Source of the DNA: Symsagittifera roscoffensis
Lineage: Eukaryota; Xenacoelomorpha; Acoela; Convolutidae
Length of the DNA: 64,000 bases
Assembly: GCF_963678635.1 (NCBI RefSeq)
Contig: NC_087066.1
Location: 60,730,875 to 60,794,874, forward strand
Direction: 5' to 3'
The translations under genes and the position numbers were made by a program. Under the pieces are notes generated by a model, which saw only the letters and a program-made list of their open reading frames with translations, was not told the DNA's origin and did no database searches. Each line of letters begins with the position of its first letter. Within the stretch, counting starts at the first letter, position 1. Shown piece after piece: positions 43,360 to 54,265 of the stretch.

Positions 43360-44243
43360 TGTAACATTCGCCCAAATATCACACAGCGACGGAGCGTAGA
43401 AAAAGTACCTATCAACGACTGGCAGGCGTCAGTTACCTTAATTCTACTCGTTTTTCACCGTCTCGACATTGCCAGTTGATTTTCTGGTCTGTTTAGGGCA
43501 AAGTAAAAAGTTACCATTTTTAGGCCATCAGTCAAACGACTTTTGATCAGCTTTCGTTTGCATGCGAACACAACCACATAGCTGAGTCTCGGATCCTCAG
43601 ACTACGTGATTGTCATTAAAAACACGGCTCGAACAACCTATTTTATTATGTTTTTGTGTGACAGTTTTATATTAAATCCATTGGAGATGGATTGACCCTT
43701 TCCTTTTTCTATCTACTCATGCTCTGAAATATTAAATAATAACGGTGTTAATTAAGATCTAGGACATTACAGCAGCTGTTATAGTCAGTTTTCACAGTCC
43801 TTTCACATATAACAGTCTCTGGGGGACCAAGCCTCCGCTCCCGTGATTTTCTTGAGATAACACTCTTATCTCCTATATTTCGTGTCCCGGGAGGGTTCCG
43901 TGGTATTTCTCTTCCCCCCACTGAAGCCTCCGTCTCCACAAATATCTGTCGCTAAGGTCCTTATCGTGTGTTCTTGCCACGATAAGAGGCTTCGTAATTT
44001 TCTGTCTCTGGTACAACTGTTCTTCACAATCTATATCGTGGTTCTGATTTTCGCCTTTTTCATTCAAAATGGCCGTCTTTTTTCTATTTCTCAGAAATGT
44101 TCTTCTTCCAATCGAAATTTTAAAAATAAAAATTCTAGAACATTCTGACCCTCCGTCGCAACACTTTTCTGTTCATAAGGCCTTTAGTCACTCTTTTTTC
44201 TGTCGCGGGAAGGTTGTGCTGTGTCATCCGGCAGAATGGCACA
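43360..44243 (-). repeat. 3' LTR of copy C
   Basis: 884 bp by boundary matching. On the minus strand it starts TGTGCC right after the purine module and ends CGAATGTTACA, the same termini as the A and B LTRs, while the middle has little obvious similarity. The boundary at 43360 coincides with the break in the LINE. Confidence 0.8.
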
Positions 44244-44990
44244 TACTCCCCGGACAAGTCTCCATCAATGTCCCTATTGATCGCACAACACCGGGTTATC
44301 GTCAAGTAGGTATCCAGTTTTCTGTAACCAATCTTACAAATCGCATAAGAAAATGAAATTTATCTACTCCACTTCAACTCACTACGTGTTCACAAATGGC
44401 ATCGTACTACATCTCACTGCCTTTCAACATTTTCACAAAATTTGCACCATGAGGGGTGTCCTAGATAAAATTTCTTTTCTGACTACTTACGTCATCTCGC
44501 CATAAAACTTCTTTTCGCTTCTGATTAAAAAGTGGGACGTGGCACGGCCACGCACCCGTTAAAATTAACTTAACACTACTCACCAAGTATAATCAGTCAT
44601 TTATGCGGTCCTTTCAATATTAAAACTAAGAAACTCTGTGGCTAGGAAAGTTATTGAGTTACCCACCCTTCTCGAGCGAATTTACTCAAACTTACCATGT
44701 CGCCACACAGTGAATTTGTGTCTTACACAGGTTAAAAATTTCAGTCGTGAATAAATAGGTAAATATACTCACCTATGTTCCTTATATACATACATAGATA
44801 GTAGTAACTAAAATCAACAATTTCAACCATTTTAACAATTGCAACAATTTTCGAAGTTTGGTCTGACCAAACTAAATCAAAACAAAAAGTTTAACAAGTT
44901 CAATAATCAAAACTTGGTTGATTTGTTCAAGTTTTTACACACAAAGACAATCAAGTTTTTTTCTCCTTCTCTTCTCTTCTTCGGTCATCT
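44244..44990 (-). other. 3' region of copy C with LTR-adjacent module
   Basis: 747 nt, AT-rich, non-coding. At the LTR edge the minus strand reads stem ATCAAT-AGGGAC-ATTGAT (44281-44264), 8 nt, then GTCCGGGGAG (44255-44246) two bases before TGTGCC. The stem differs in sequence from the internal ATCGAC/GTCGAT stem but keeps perfect pairing. Confidence 0.65.
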
Positions 44991-47900
44991 TCATTCCAGC
45001 ATTTCTCCATCCTGATGTTCAGTGTCACTGTCTTCCAGAACTTTCTCTAACATGTCCAGAGAGTTGCGGGCCGTGCCCCAACCCTCCTGTTCCAACAGCC
45101 TCGGTTTGCAACAAGGTAGCAAGTCCACATTCACCTTCTGCTCCCGGTTCCTGCAAAAGCTGTTGTGAAGACATAGGCTCACGTTTCGTTCTAGGTCAGC
45201 TCTTAAGACCTCTTTCTTCTCATCTTCAGTAACACAAGGCGTTCCAGCTACCCGCTTCACCGCTGTGGTGACCGCGTTTCTGTGCGTCAAGAATGCTCGT
45301 TTATAGGCTCCTGGTCCTATATCTAGCTGGAAAGATTGATAGGCTTCCGTGTTCCTTGACATGTGACGCTTCGCGCGTTCATACATCCAAGATGTCATCA
45401 CTGCACGGAACCAAGGCATCAATCTTTGCCTTGACCATATTCTTTCGATGGCTTTAGGTATTCTCAGAACCTTGCAGGTGGTTCTGAAAAGATCCAATTC
45501 ACTACTCATTTTCACGTTGCTCAGCTGTTCAGGAGTCGGCACGGCCGTCTCCTGCTCACTTGTGTCTGCATTAGCCTCCAACCATCTCACTGCTAGCATG
45601 GCGCTAACCACCACGATTGACACTGGTTGATTCTGATCGGGCAACCCCGTGGAGTACAACTCCTCCACGTCCCATACTAGGATCAGATTCCCGCGTTTGG
45701 GGTACCACAACGTCTGCGCTAAGCAGTGGCAAGGATACTCCCCATGGGTTCTCACTATGTTCCTTCGGGTCCGATACCCTGAGGCTCCCAGTAACGGTTC
45801 CACTTCCATCAGAATTCTATGTAGGTCGTCTTTCTCTTCTATGGTGGGGAATTCAGTAGGTAACGCTCCACTCGCTTTCTGTTTCTGGAACTCACTCACG
45901 TTGCCTTCGTTCAGTCTCATGAACTCTTCACCCACAACGTCTTGCAACTCGCCTTCGGATCTCTTCGGGACTGCCCGAAAGATCTTTGCCAACAAGTCAT
46001 ATGACCTCTCTGACATTCTGGCCAACCTCACGCACTTTGGCACAGAGAAAAGTTGGTCAACCAACACTTGTTGCGTCCTCGCATCCATCACCACTATGTG
46101 CGTAGGATACTTGCTATTACAATACGGCGCTGAGCTTGAACCCACCATATATTTTGAACCAGTAGGTCTGTGATAGGCTTCACTATCCTTCAGATTCATT
46201 TCATTCTCTAGGGCTTCTCGCCAGCCTCCAATCTTTTGCTCTGTCTGTAATGCTCCAGGGAATATTTCCACGCTGAGGGACGTCACTAGCTCATGGGCAC
46301 GCTCCAAGCGCTCGAGCGATTCTATCGAACTCGTCATGCTGCAAAATCGCAAGGCTGTGATCAGGTTTACGTCCGTCACCCCATGGCAGTCTGCGACCAA
46401 CTCCATGGCACTCTTATCTGACATGCTCAATCTTCCGTACAATCGTGCCAGTTGTCGATGCTGCTCGCTTAGCGTAATCAGGCAGTGTCCCAGGTTACAA
46501 ACATGTCCTTCCATCCCACTGTGTTGAGCCAAGCATGTGCCTTGCTTCAACCAATCACTCGATGTACCTTCCTCGGACAGCTCCGTGGACGGGTTGCTCT
46601 TCTTCTTCGTCAATCTCATGGCCAGCAGGTGATGTATCATGGCCAGATCATGTAAACTCGCATCATCATCCCGTTCTAACATGACATCCGCGGTCATGTC
46701 CCAGATTAAGCCTGCGTTAGGATGGGGACACCAGGAAGGTTTCATGAGTTCCCACATCACTACTAGACTGGTTTTCAAGGGACCGTCCCAAGAACCACAA
46801 TCAAAACTCACTTGCCCTTTTAGCTCGGGAATCGAGGGCTCGACTACTCGTTCTTCCAAAATAATTCCAAGCTTGGGTTGTTCCACCATCAACATTCCAA
46901 TTTCCTTAATCCGTTCAACCCAGAAGTTGAGCACTGTGACTTGCTCGTAGTCGAAGTATGCTTCCCTGGCTTCTTCGTTCACGAAGGGATTATACGCCAT
47001 CCCCGGTATGCCAGACACGTATTGGAACGACTTCAGTTTCCCTAGTGTTGCAAACTCCTTTTGTCCTCTGGCCGCTTCAATCAAGTCTCTGCTCACTCTC
47101 AATTCTTTGTTGGAGTATCTTCTCACCTCTTCCAACTTGCGATAGCTTTCCATATCATTCGACTCCTTGCTTGGCACGGTCAATGGCATGTCCTGATATA
47201 GCTCTAGGAGTGCCCTAAGGAAGTTCCTTTCGCAATCAACTCCCTTTTGCCGAATGATCTTTATACATTCTCCCAACACAGGAGTGGGGATGCGATCCAC
47301 CACGAACCTGACCAAGCAAAGGGCATCCTTACGCTTAGCCCATGCTATCGCTGAATCGTCTTTCGAAATCAATGCTCGTAGAGCTTCCATTAACTCTAGC
47401 TCCTGTTCTCGTGATTTCGAGTCATTACTGGCTTCATACTCCGCCTTTTTGATGCCCATCAAGCACCAAGCCAGTCGTACTTGCAGATCAGTTCTCACGC
47501 AAGGATGAGCCAGGTATGCTGCCACAGTAGCAGGTGCATTCATCGTCTCATCGAAGTATTTCTGGAGGGCCGCCCTCCAAGAAATCTCTAGCAGTTTTTC
47601 CAATCCAATTTCATTCGCTTCTGATGACATCACTGTGCCATACTCTCTTCGATTGAAGTTAGAGTTCTCCGTAAGCCCTTTCAGATATTCTTGCATGGCC
47701 CGCTTTTCACTCCAAGCAATCAGGTGCCCTCTCGCGGAGTTCCTCGCTTTCAACATCTCCACATAACCCCCTGCCGGATCTCCCATGTGGACCGATTCCG
47801 GCACAGTTATTCGACTGTACTCGACCACGTCGAGTTGTCCTTCCAGTTTCAACTTGGCCATGTTGATCCGCGAGGGCCTATAATCTTCAAGTCCTCCAGA

Positions 47901-49784
47901 TCCACATTGACTGATGACTTCCATTTCTAACTTAGTGTCTGCCAGGGTTCGCGCCGTCTTCTTCGATCTAGTGGCGGTTACGGTCAGACCTGCCAAGAGC
48001 ATAGGGGGTATCAGATTCTGTTTTTCTCCCCCTGTCAGTGTTGTACTATCTCCCTGCCCGCTCTCGCCTGAACGACCTGCGCTCGTTAAATAGGTCACCA
48101 CTGCGTTGGCTCTTGACTTCACCACTCTCGAGTTCATGGCTCGACTTCCTGTCTTCCCTTTTAGTCGCTTCAGCCCTTTCCTGGCTCGTCTGACAGGTAA
48201 TTTCTTTGCAACATGCTGATCATCGGCACTGTCTTCTGTTACTGACTCGGTCAGAACATCCGACTCCATGGAGCTCACTATTTTTTCCAGGACCTCACGC
48301 ATGATGGGTTGGTTCAATCCCACCTTCATTATGGACTGCGTCCCATATCGCCTTATCACGTCCCAAGATTTCTCCATGAAGTTTACTCGGCTCCAGATTG
48401 CTCCTGTCTTGCCTTCCAACTCCATTTGATATCTTTCCCATTCTTCTTCTGGTAATGTGCTGAGGAACGATATCTTCATTGACTCTTCGATTTTCCTCCT
48501 CCTTGGTGATTCATAAAGCAGTTTCTGCGGATCCCTGCTTCGGCACTCTCTAGCCTGGCTTATTGGGTCTATTGGAGATAGATCGGCCGACGCCTCCTTT
48601 GTAGGAGACATGAAGGACGATGGTGCCATTAGCAATAAACTCCCATCGACTTCCCCATCGTCGTCTTCACTGAACCGGTATTCTAGCAAGTCCCTTTCCA
48701 ACGCTCCTAGATCGGTCTCTCCCGGTTTCTCCGTCTTACTTCCGGTCCCGTCATCGTTATCGTCCTGATCCATCAATTCATCGTCGTCCGCATCAAGTTT
48801 CGGCCTAGGTCCCGAGGGTCCTTGTCGCGCGTCTGTGCCCGAATCCGGCCGAGCCGGTACGGCCATGTCTCCTGCATGATAAAACAATTCATCATCGACC
48901 AGGAACTCTACCAACTCCTCGCCATGTGGGGCCAGGTCCTCTATCGTTATATATGAGCCTCCTCTGCTCTCCCTTGCCACCTCCAGCATCACCACTTTCG
49001 CTTCTCCTGACCACTTCAGTCTCGATAAGTCATCCGCGGAAGAATATACTCCGTTCCACGTTTCAGCCGAGACCTCTGGTCTCCTGGAGGGTAGTGCTTT
49101 GATCTTTTTCCTGCTCCAGGCATCGGGGAATGAGAAGTCGAACGTATGCGCGGCAGCAACGTTCCAGCTGATGAAGCGCGGCTCCATCCCTCCACTCCAC
49201 TTCAGCATTTTCTTCTCTGCGTCACGAGCTGCTCCAATACGAGGGGCAGTGATGGGAGATGTGACTCCCAACAACATCCTCCTTATCGGTGGATATCGAT
49301 GGCATTGGTCCGGCAGCGGCCTGGACCCAGGAAGCCATGTTTGTTGATTCTCTTTCGCATGGGCATAGGCTCCCGGCAATTGAGGTACTCCCACAGCCTC
49401 TCCTGTATCCTTCACCACTGGTCTCAAATTCCAGAGTTTTGGGTTAAACTGGATGTGGGACAGATCCTCACGGCCCATTCTGCATTTGAAGTGGTTGTTG
49501 AAGTCCATCAACGCCCAACCTGGCTCTGCTATTCTTCCGAACAGCCTATCGTCGCTAGCCAGCTTCCTCAGTTCACTCTGTTCTACCCAATTCAGCACGG
49601 AACAATCCACTACTGAGACCAGGTTGACGTACAACACTGAATTCCTGTACGCTTTAACTTGCACATCCGGGAACGCAAAAGACATCACCGGTCCATACAC
49701 CACTGTGACGAATTCCCTCAGTCCGTGGACCAGAGCCAACGGATCAATCCGCATCATGACAGCTAAGTCTGTTAGTAAGGGCAT
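44991..49784 (-). CDS. ORF2 C-terminal half, copy C
   Basis: 1,597 codons open to the natural stop; the apparent first Met aligns with an internal ORF2 residue of copy A (MPLLTDL), so it is not a start. It covers the large unrecognised region of ORF2 and keeps blocks shared with A/B: FQYVSGIPGMAYNPF, PSWCPHPNA, EYPCHCLAQTLWYP and LMPWFRAVMTSW, followed by an acidic tail (LEDSDTEHQD). No stop occurs over 4.8 kb although upstream parts are broken, so decay of this copy seems recent. Confidence 0.8.
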   Translation of the reverse strand: MPLLTDLAVMMRIDPLALVHGLREFVTVVYGPVMSFAFPDVQVKAYRNSVLYVNLVSVVDCSVLNWVEQSELRKLASDDRLFGRIAEPGWALMDFNNHFKCRMGREDLSHIQFNPKLWNLRPVVKDTGEAVGVPQLPGAYAHAKENQQTWLPGSRPLPDQCHRYPPIRRMLLGVTSPITAPRIGAARDAEKKMLKWSGGMEPRFISWNVAAAHTFDFSFPDAWSRKKIKALPSRRPEVSAETWNGVYSSADDLSRLKWSGEAKVVMLEVARESRGGSYITIEDLAPHGEELVEFLVDDELFYHAGDMAVPARPDSGTDARQGPSGPRPKLDADDDELMDQDDNDDGTGSKTEKPGETDLGALERDLLEYRFSEDDDGEVDGSLLLMAPSSFMSPTKEASADLSPIDPISQARECRSRDPQKLLYESPRRRKIEESMKISFLSTLPEEEWERYQMELEGKTGAIWSRVNFMEKSWDVIRRYGTQSIMKVGLNQPIMREVLEKIVSSMESDVLTESVTEDSADDQHVAKKLPVRRARKGLKRLKGKTGSRAMNSRVVKSRANAVVTYLTSAGRSGESGQGDSTTLTGGEKQNLIPPMLLAGLTVTATRSKKTARTLADTKLEMEVISQCGSGGLEDYRPSRINMAKLKLEGQLDVVEYSRITVPESVHMGDPAGGYVEMLKARNSARGHLIAWSEKRAMQEYLKGLTENSNFNRREYGTVMSSEANEIGLEKLLEISWRAALQKYFDETMNAPATVAAYLAHPCVRTDLQVRLAWCLMGIKKAEYEASNDSKSREQELELMEALRALISKDDSAIAWAKRKDALCLVRFVVDRIPTPVLGECIKIIRQKGVDCERNFLRALLELYQDMPLTVPSKESNDMESYRKLEEVRRYSNKELRVSRDLIEAARGQKEFATLGKLKSFQYVSGIPGMAYNPFVNEEAREAYFDYEQVTVLNFWVERIKEIGMLMVEQPKLGIILEERVVEPSIPELKGQVSFDCGSWDGPLKTSLVVMWELMKPSWCPHPNAGLIWDMTADVMLERDDDASLHDLAMIHHLLAMRLTKKKSNPSTELSEEGTSSDWLKQGTCLAQHSGMEGHVCNLGHCLITLSEQHRQLARLYGRLSMSDKSAMELVADCHGVTDVNLITALRFCSMTSSIESLERLERAHELVTSLSVEIFPGALQTEQKIGGWREALENEMNLKDSEAYHRPTGSKYMVGSSSAPYCNSKYPTHIVVMDARTQQVLVDQLFSVPKCVRLARMSERSYDLLAKIFRAVPKRSEGELQDVVGEEFMRLNEGNVSEFQKQKASGALPTEFPTIEEKDDLHRILMEVEPLLGASGYRTRRNIVRTHGEYPCHCLAQTLWYPKRGNLILVWDVEELYSTGLPDQNQPVSIVVVSAMLAVRWLEANADTSEQETAVPTPEQLSNVKMSSELDLFRTTCKVLRIPKAIERIWSRQRLMPWFRAVMTSWMYERAKRHMSRNTEAYQSFQLDIGPGAYKRAFLTHRNAVTTAVKRVAGTPCVTEDEKKEVLRADLERNVSLCLHNSFCRNREQKVNVDLLPCCKPRLLEQEGWGTARNSLDMLEKVLEDSDTEHQDGEMLE

Positions 49785-49975
49785 GCCACAATACTGCTTA
49801 CATTCGCCTGCGTTCGTCGCTCTCCTGTGACGCTTCTGTTCTGTTGCAAGAGGTATTGAAGCAGGAGAGTCCTCCAGTCTTTCATCTTCTTGAGCGAGGC
49901 GGTTTCCAACTGTGCATTGAACTCACGACTGGGTCCCTGTAGTTGTTCAGGGTAACGTAATAGCACAAGGAGCAC
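49772..49975 (-). pseudogene. ORF2 short segment between two frameshifts, copy C
   Basis: Aligns with the region around copy A 14440-14660 (LLLQYLLQQNRSVTGE against LLVQYLMMQNRHMTGE). It lies in a frame different from both neighbours: a shift near 49965, next to a duplicated CTCCTTGTG, separates it from the upstream part, and another near 49825 from the downstream half. Confidence 0.7.
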
Positions 49976-51011
49976 AAGGAGTCAGGAGTCCGTCCAATCT
50001 CAAATCTGCCAACGCTTGGGTAAAGAGGTTTGCCGGTCCTTTCACAAAGTTTTCATGATCAAATGTCACGTATAAGGCTAGCACCAGGCCAATCGACAAC
50101 TTCCTGATGTCTTTGACGAAGCTCGCGATCAGGTTCCTAGATGCCTTCGGATAGCACGTCGATAGGAAAGATGGCGTCCATCCCACTCCCATTCCACCCA
50201 AGATAGCATCTGATCGTTCATACTGTGCCTTCGTGGCCAGCACGTCAGCTTGGAACTTGTCCAACGACATCGTGTTTACGTCTTGCATCAGTTTCAACAT
50301 CTTGCCTCCAGCCAACTCCCGGGCATTAAGTAGATTCTTCAGATACGCGTGTATCTCTTTAATTATTGCCGGCGCATGCTCAAACGCGTCCTCACCCAAG
50401 TTGCACAGCCTCGGTGACAGATACAACCATATGTTGTTGTGTGGCTTCGTACGCAAAGCTATTGCCATGAGGTCCTCCTCTGCTGACGTCATATTCTTTC
50501 TGATCATCCTTCCCTGCTCATTCTCTGCATGATCCATCTGTCTGAACCAGAGATCATCAATCACCTGTTGTACTAACAGATGATCGTCACCTACCCCTGG
50601 TCTTAGCTTCAGTAATCTTGCGAAGTTGGACAGCTCCAACCCCAGAACTTCATCTAGCACCAACCGAGTTGTGCTACAATCTCTGAGCCCCTGTATGGCA
50701 TTCGAGATGTCAGCCCAAACGGCGGGAAGCTCAGATCGGGACGGATAGTAATTGTCCGGGTCCACCACTCTGTTTGGGGCAGGAATTATCACGTTAAATA
50801 TCCCCTCTGCTATCGTCGTGACCATTGTGTACACAAATTGAAGGGGTTCAGGCAACGCAGCGTAGCCTGGTGACAATACGAAGATCACCTTCACCACATT
50901 CATGGTGAAACGTTGTCTTGCTGCTGCCTCTACCTCGGCCATCGCCGAGAGCAGTGTCATTATCGCCTCCCCTATAACTTCGTTACTCGGGATCGATCCA
51001 TCCGTCAGACG
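49947..51011 (-). pseudogene. ORF2 segment after in-frame stop, copy C
   Basis: Same frame as the upstream segment, after a TAA at 51014-51012 where copies A and B read Glu. It follows copy A 13400-14440: FVLSPGYAALPEPLQFVY, then helical stretches with a hydrophobic IGLVLALYVTF. That hydrophobic run is the nearest thing to a membrane segment but is short and interrupted. The frame is lost near 49965. Confidence 0.75.
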
Positions 51012-53225
51012 TTACAATAAGCCCCTGCTTTGTAGATGATCATTTGAGCCTGCAACCACTATTACCTGCGGCTCCATGCTGACCACTCTCCGTACACTTA
51101 TCATCATGCCTATCGCCTGTCCCCAGTCCAGTTTAGGCGCCGTTAAGAAAATCACATCGGGCCAGAATAGAGAACGGGGCGTGTAGAGATAATCGGAGCC
51201 GGCCACAACCAGATATTTGGCAGCCTTCATGTCCAAGGGGTCATAAGCTGCAAAAAGGCCATCGCCTATTGGGGCCTTCAGGTTCCCGTATCTCTTATCG
51301 TCTCCAACCACTGTTGTAGTTCGGGGGTAATCCCTCGAATACTCGCCCGGCGTCTGACCGGGTGGTTTAGCGAATTGTCTGTACATCTTGTGATGTTTGT
51401 TATTGGGCTTGTTCTCCGTCTGGAACTTGCCCTTGCGCACAGGTGGTGTCCTTTCCCGGGTCCTATCTCGAACGTCGGTGAGCAACCGGGTGTTTAAAGG
51501 TCCAAAGGTATTGTCATGAGGTAATCCATCCAGGTCTACATGTCGGAGTGAGGTCGAGGAGCTGAATTTCTCCTGCTCTGCTAGCAGCCAATCCACACCC
51601 GGTATCCGATAAAGTCGCGACACTGTGGGACTTTCACCGCCAGTCATTCTCATCGCATCCTCCCGACACGTCAAGGTATTCATATTCAACTTCGCCGACA
51701 TGTCCGTCTTATACTGACCCCAATGACTAGGATCTGATCTATTCCAAAGCAGCCTGCTGCCTGATTCGATCCCCTCCGCTGGCACGGTACTTGTAGACGG
51801 TCCTGCTGTCGAAGCAGGATTTGTCGTGGCAGGCGAATCGTTCCTCCTAGACGCGGTCTGGGAGTTATTCCTGTTGTTCTGTTCCACCGATCTGCCGAGT
51901 CGGCTTCCAATCGATTGCGGCCTGGGAGGAGGAGCAGTCCCTAGCCTGTCTCTCACGTTCGAGCTCGGAGCGACGGTTGCGGCTCCAACCGTCTCCGTTG
52001 CCAAGGGCCCTAGACGGTTGGCGAGGGATTCGGGCACGGTTGCCCTTATTCTACTCCCTCCGGTCAAATTGGTCCGAGCCAAAGAACCGGTCGCCCTCGA
52101 CTCTTGCTCCGCTTCCCTCAATTGCGTCTGAAACACATCATTAATCCAATGCCTCCCTCGTTGGGTATTGAAGTGCACTCCATCTTTAGTGAGCGCGATG
52201 TGGTCAGTCATGCGCAGCATATTTTCGAGATCCAGGAGTCGCAACTCGCCAGGGTTGTTTCTCACCAGACTGCGGGTCATTTCATTCCACCGCGTCACGT
52301 TGCCATTCATGAAATCTGCAGCTATGGTGCCCACCAAAGGATTTGGTGGTATCGTGCACAGGATCACGAGTTTGGGTCTGTACTTTTCTTTCAATTCGTT
52401 CAAGAGACACACCAATAGAGGTTCCCACTTGTTCTCCGGAGTCACGGGGGCTCTCGAGACGTCATTGGTCCCCAGCATTATTATTAATGTATCCAAATGA
52501 TCCTCGCTCTGGAACTCCATCATTTTGATGACTTGAGCCACTGAGGCTCCTCCAAAGGACAGAATGGTAGTATGACCATAGACGAAGATCTCATTCAGAT
52601 CTCTCACCAAACTGTCTCCAATGATCAAATGGCGACTCCCTGGGGGAATTACTTGGTCGTTCGTGGCGGGGTTCCAGCTCATGTCATTCAGGCAGGCTCG
52701 AGAATGCTCGGCTGGCACTTGCGTGAACTGATGACGTGCCATCAGATTCTTCCTGATGTCTACCACGCGATACTTCTCAAAGACTCCACCAGGCGCAGAA
52801 CACGCTATCGTGCGGGTTGCTCGCTCCGAGCTATTTGATGAATGATCACGACGCTGGGAAGGAACGATCCTAGCCAGTGTCCGCTCAGTGCCTCTGTTGA
52901 TCTCATCCATCGCGGCTCTGGCCACTTGGTTAAATGATTGCTGAAATTGAGGAGCTAGATAGGTGTCAGAAGGGTCTGGTATCGTAAACCTCTGACTCGA
53001 AGCAGACGGTCGTGTCTGCTGAGGAGCCTCGGGCCCCCTTGATGCACGCAAATCCAGAACCTCAGGTCCTCTCGATGCGCACAGCTCCTGCGCTGTTGTC
53101 CTGGGGCGTGTGTCGTTAGATCCCTCCGAGGACCTCATGCTTGCCAGGATTTCCGGTGACACTTGGCTCACCTTCGCCATATACAGCTCCTTCAGGTGCT
53201 TTATCTCATCCTCCTTGTAGGCCAC
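51012..53225 (-). CDS. ORF2 SGNH-hydrolase segment, copy C
   Basis: 737 codons, the hydrolase-bearing part of ORF2. Complete first SGNH set: IIGDSLVRDL (~52620-52600), SFGGAS, IMLGTNDVS (~52480) and DGVHF (~52185). A Ser/Thr/Pro-rich linker follows, then the second SGNH-like unit, with VVAGSDY (~51200) and VVAGSNDHL (~51050). Flanking residues differ widely from copies A and B while every catalytic motif is kept, which points to selection on enzyme function. Upstream the frame is lost near 53242, where an extra A in a run of A seems to cause the shift. It ends at an in-frame TAA (51014-51012). Confidence 0.82.
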   Translation of the reverse strand: MAYKEDEIKHLKELYMAKVSQVSPEILASMRSSEGSNDTRPRTTAQELCASRGPEVLDLRASRGPEAPQQTRPSASSQRFTIPDPSDTYLAPQFQQSFNQVARAAMDEINRGTERTLARIVPSQRRDHSSNSSERATRTIACSAPGGVFEKYRVVDIRKNLMARHQFTQVPAEHSRACLNDMSWNPATNDQVIPPGSRHLIIGDSLVRDLNEIFVYGHTTILSFGGASVAQVIKMMEFQSEDHLDTLIIMLGTNDVSRAPVTPENKWEPLLVCLLNELKEKYRPKLVILCTIPPNPLVGTIAADFMNGNVTRWNEMTRSLVRNNPGELRLLDLENMLRMTDHIALTKDGVHFNTQRGRHWINDVFQTQLREAEQESRATGSLARTNLTGGSRIRATVPESLANRLGPLATETVGAATVAPSSNVRDRLGTAPPPRPQSIGSRLGRSVEQNNRNNSQTASRRNDSPATTNPASTAGPSTSTVPAEGIESGSRLLWNRSDPSHWGQYKTDMSAKLNMNTLTCREDAMRMTGGESPTVSRLYRIPGVDWLLAEQEKFSSSTSLRHVDLDGLPHDNTFGPLNTRLLTDVRDRTRERTPPVRKGKFQTENKPNNKHHKMYRQFAKPPGQTPGEYSRDYPRTTTVVGDDKRYGNLKAPIGDGLFAAYDPLDMKAAKYLVVAGSDYLYTPRSLFWPDVIFLTAPKLDWGQAIGMMISVRRVVSMEPQVIVVAGSNDHLQSRGLL

Positions 53226-53241
53226 CTGCAGATCTTCAAAT

Positions 53242-53910
53242 TTATTTTTTCCATTCGTCTCTCTCCCGAGCTATGGCCCTGTACTCCTGAAGTTTGGCAC
53301 ACAGCTCACTCTGATCTCTCTCCTTCTTCTCCAGTGTCTCAATCGTCTCCGACGTCTGGATCTCTATCTCGCTCACTCTCACTCTCTTTAGGGGAGGAGC
53401 AGCTGTTGGAGAGTCGACAGAGTGTGACGGGCCTGGCCCATCACGTTGTCTCTTCGCTCCAATGAGTGGCTGCGCAGGTTGGACGGGCAAGGGCATCTCA
53501 CCTAGCCGGTGGTCCCTTTGCTCACCTAGTCCTGGCTCACGAGCCAGGTCGTGGCCAGACATCTCTCCGCACCTCCATCTCATCAATCGGTTTCGGCCTC
53601 TCTCGACGATCCCGGACTCACCGAAGGCCAACATCAACACGACTTCTGTAGGGCGATTCCCTCGACCCTCTCTTCCCAGTTCATTGAGGAGTGCGACCAC
53701 AAACATCGCCAACCCCGGGTCTTCTCGTGTAAAGTCACAATCGATCAGCCGCTGATAGATCTCGTCTAGAGTCGCTCCTAGACTCGCTGAGAGGAATTCC
53801 ATGAGTTCGTTCGTGTCACCCATTTCTTTTCGTGTTGATTCTTGTTGTCGTGTCGTGTAATTTCTTTCTGTCTCCTCTGATTCAGTGTTCAGTAAACAAT
53901 TTTCGATCAA
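53242..53910 (-). CDS. ORF2 N-terminal part, copy C
   Basis: Open from 53910, but the start matching copy A's MADRFWK is the Met at 53823 (MGDTNELMEF), 95 nt after the likely splice acceptor. The N-terminal domain (LDEIYQRLIDCDFTREDPGLAMF) aligns with A/B residues 18-45 and is followed by a Pro-rich stretch and the start of a coiled coil (EIQTSETIETLEKKERDQ). The frame ends at TAA within a run of A near 53242; the next base frame continues the protein. Confidence 0.75.
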   Translation of the reverse strand: MIENCLLNTESEETERNYTTRQQESTRKEMGDTNELMEFLSASLGATLDEIYQRLIDCDFTREDPGLAMFVVALLNELGREGRGNRPTEVVLMLAFGESGIVERGRNRLMRWRCGEMSGHDLAREPGLGEQRDHRLGEMPLPVQPAQPLIGAKRQRDGPGPSHSVDSPTAAPPLKRVRVSEIEIQTSETIETLEKKERDQSELCAKLQEYRAIARERDEWKK

Positions 53911-54265
53911 TCAAGATCTAAAAAACAGGTCGCGACTTAGAACCATCATTTTTGGATGCAACATCAATCAATTCTTTAAAACTCTCCATTGAAATTCTCT
54001 TCACAATTCTGATTTAAAATTTAGCACCAAGTTGGATCGTCCACCTTTATCTTTGTCAGAGTAGCACGAATAAGCGCTGTCACCTTGATGACACAAACAT
54101 AAAACATATCATAACAATAACATAACATAAACACATAAACATCACACACCTATACTATCATATAAAAACCTAATCCCTAATACTGTACCTAAAACCTAAC
54201 CTAAAACTTGACTCTAATTCTTATCGAGCAACTTAATAAAAGCCACTTATCGCCGAGCGCAATTC
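53911..54265 (-). other. Spacer before ORF2, copy C, with splice acceptor
   Basis: 355 nt, AT-rich. The minus strand reads ACCTGTTTTTTAG followed by ATCTTGATTG; the AG at 53919-53918 is a good 3' splice site at a place equivalent to those in A and B. The long G run seen in A and B is absent. Confidence 0.5.
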
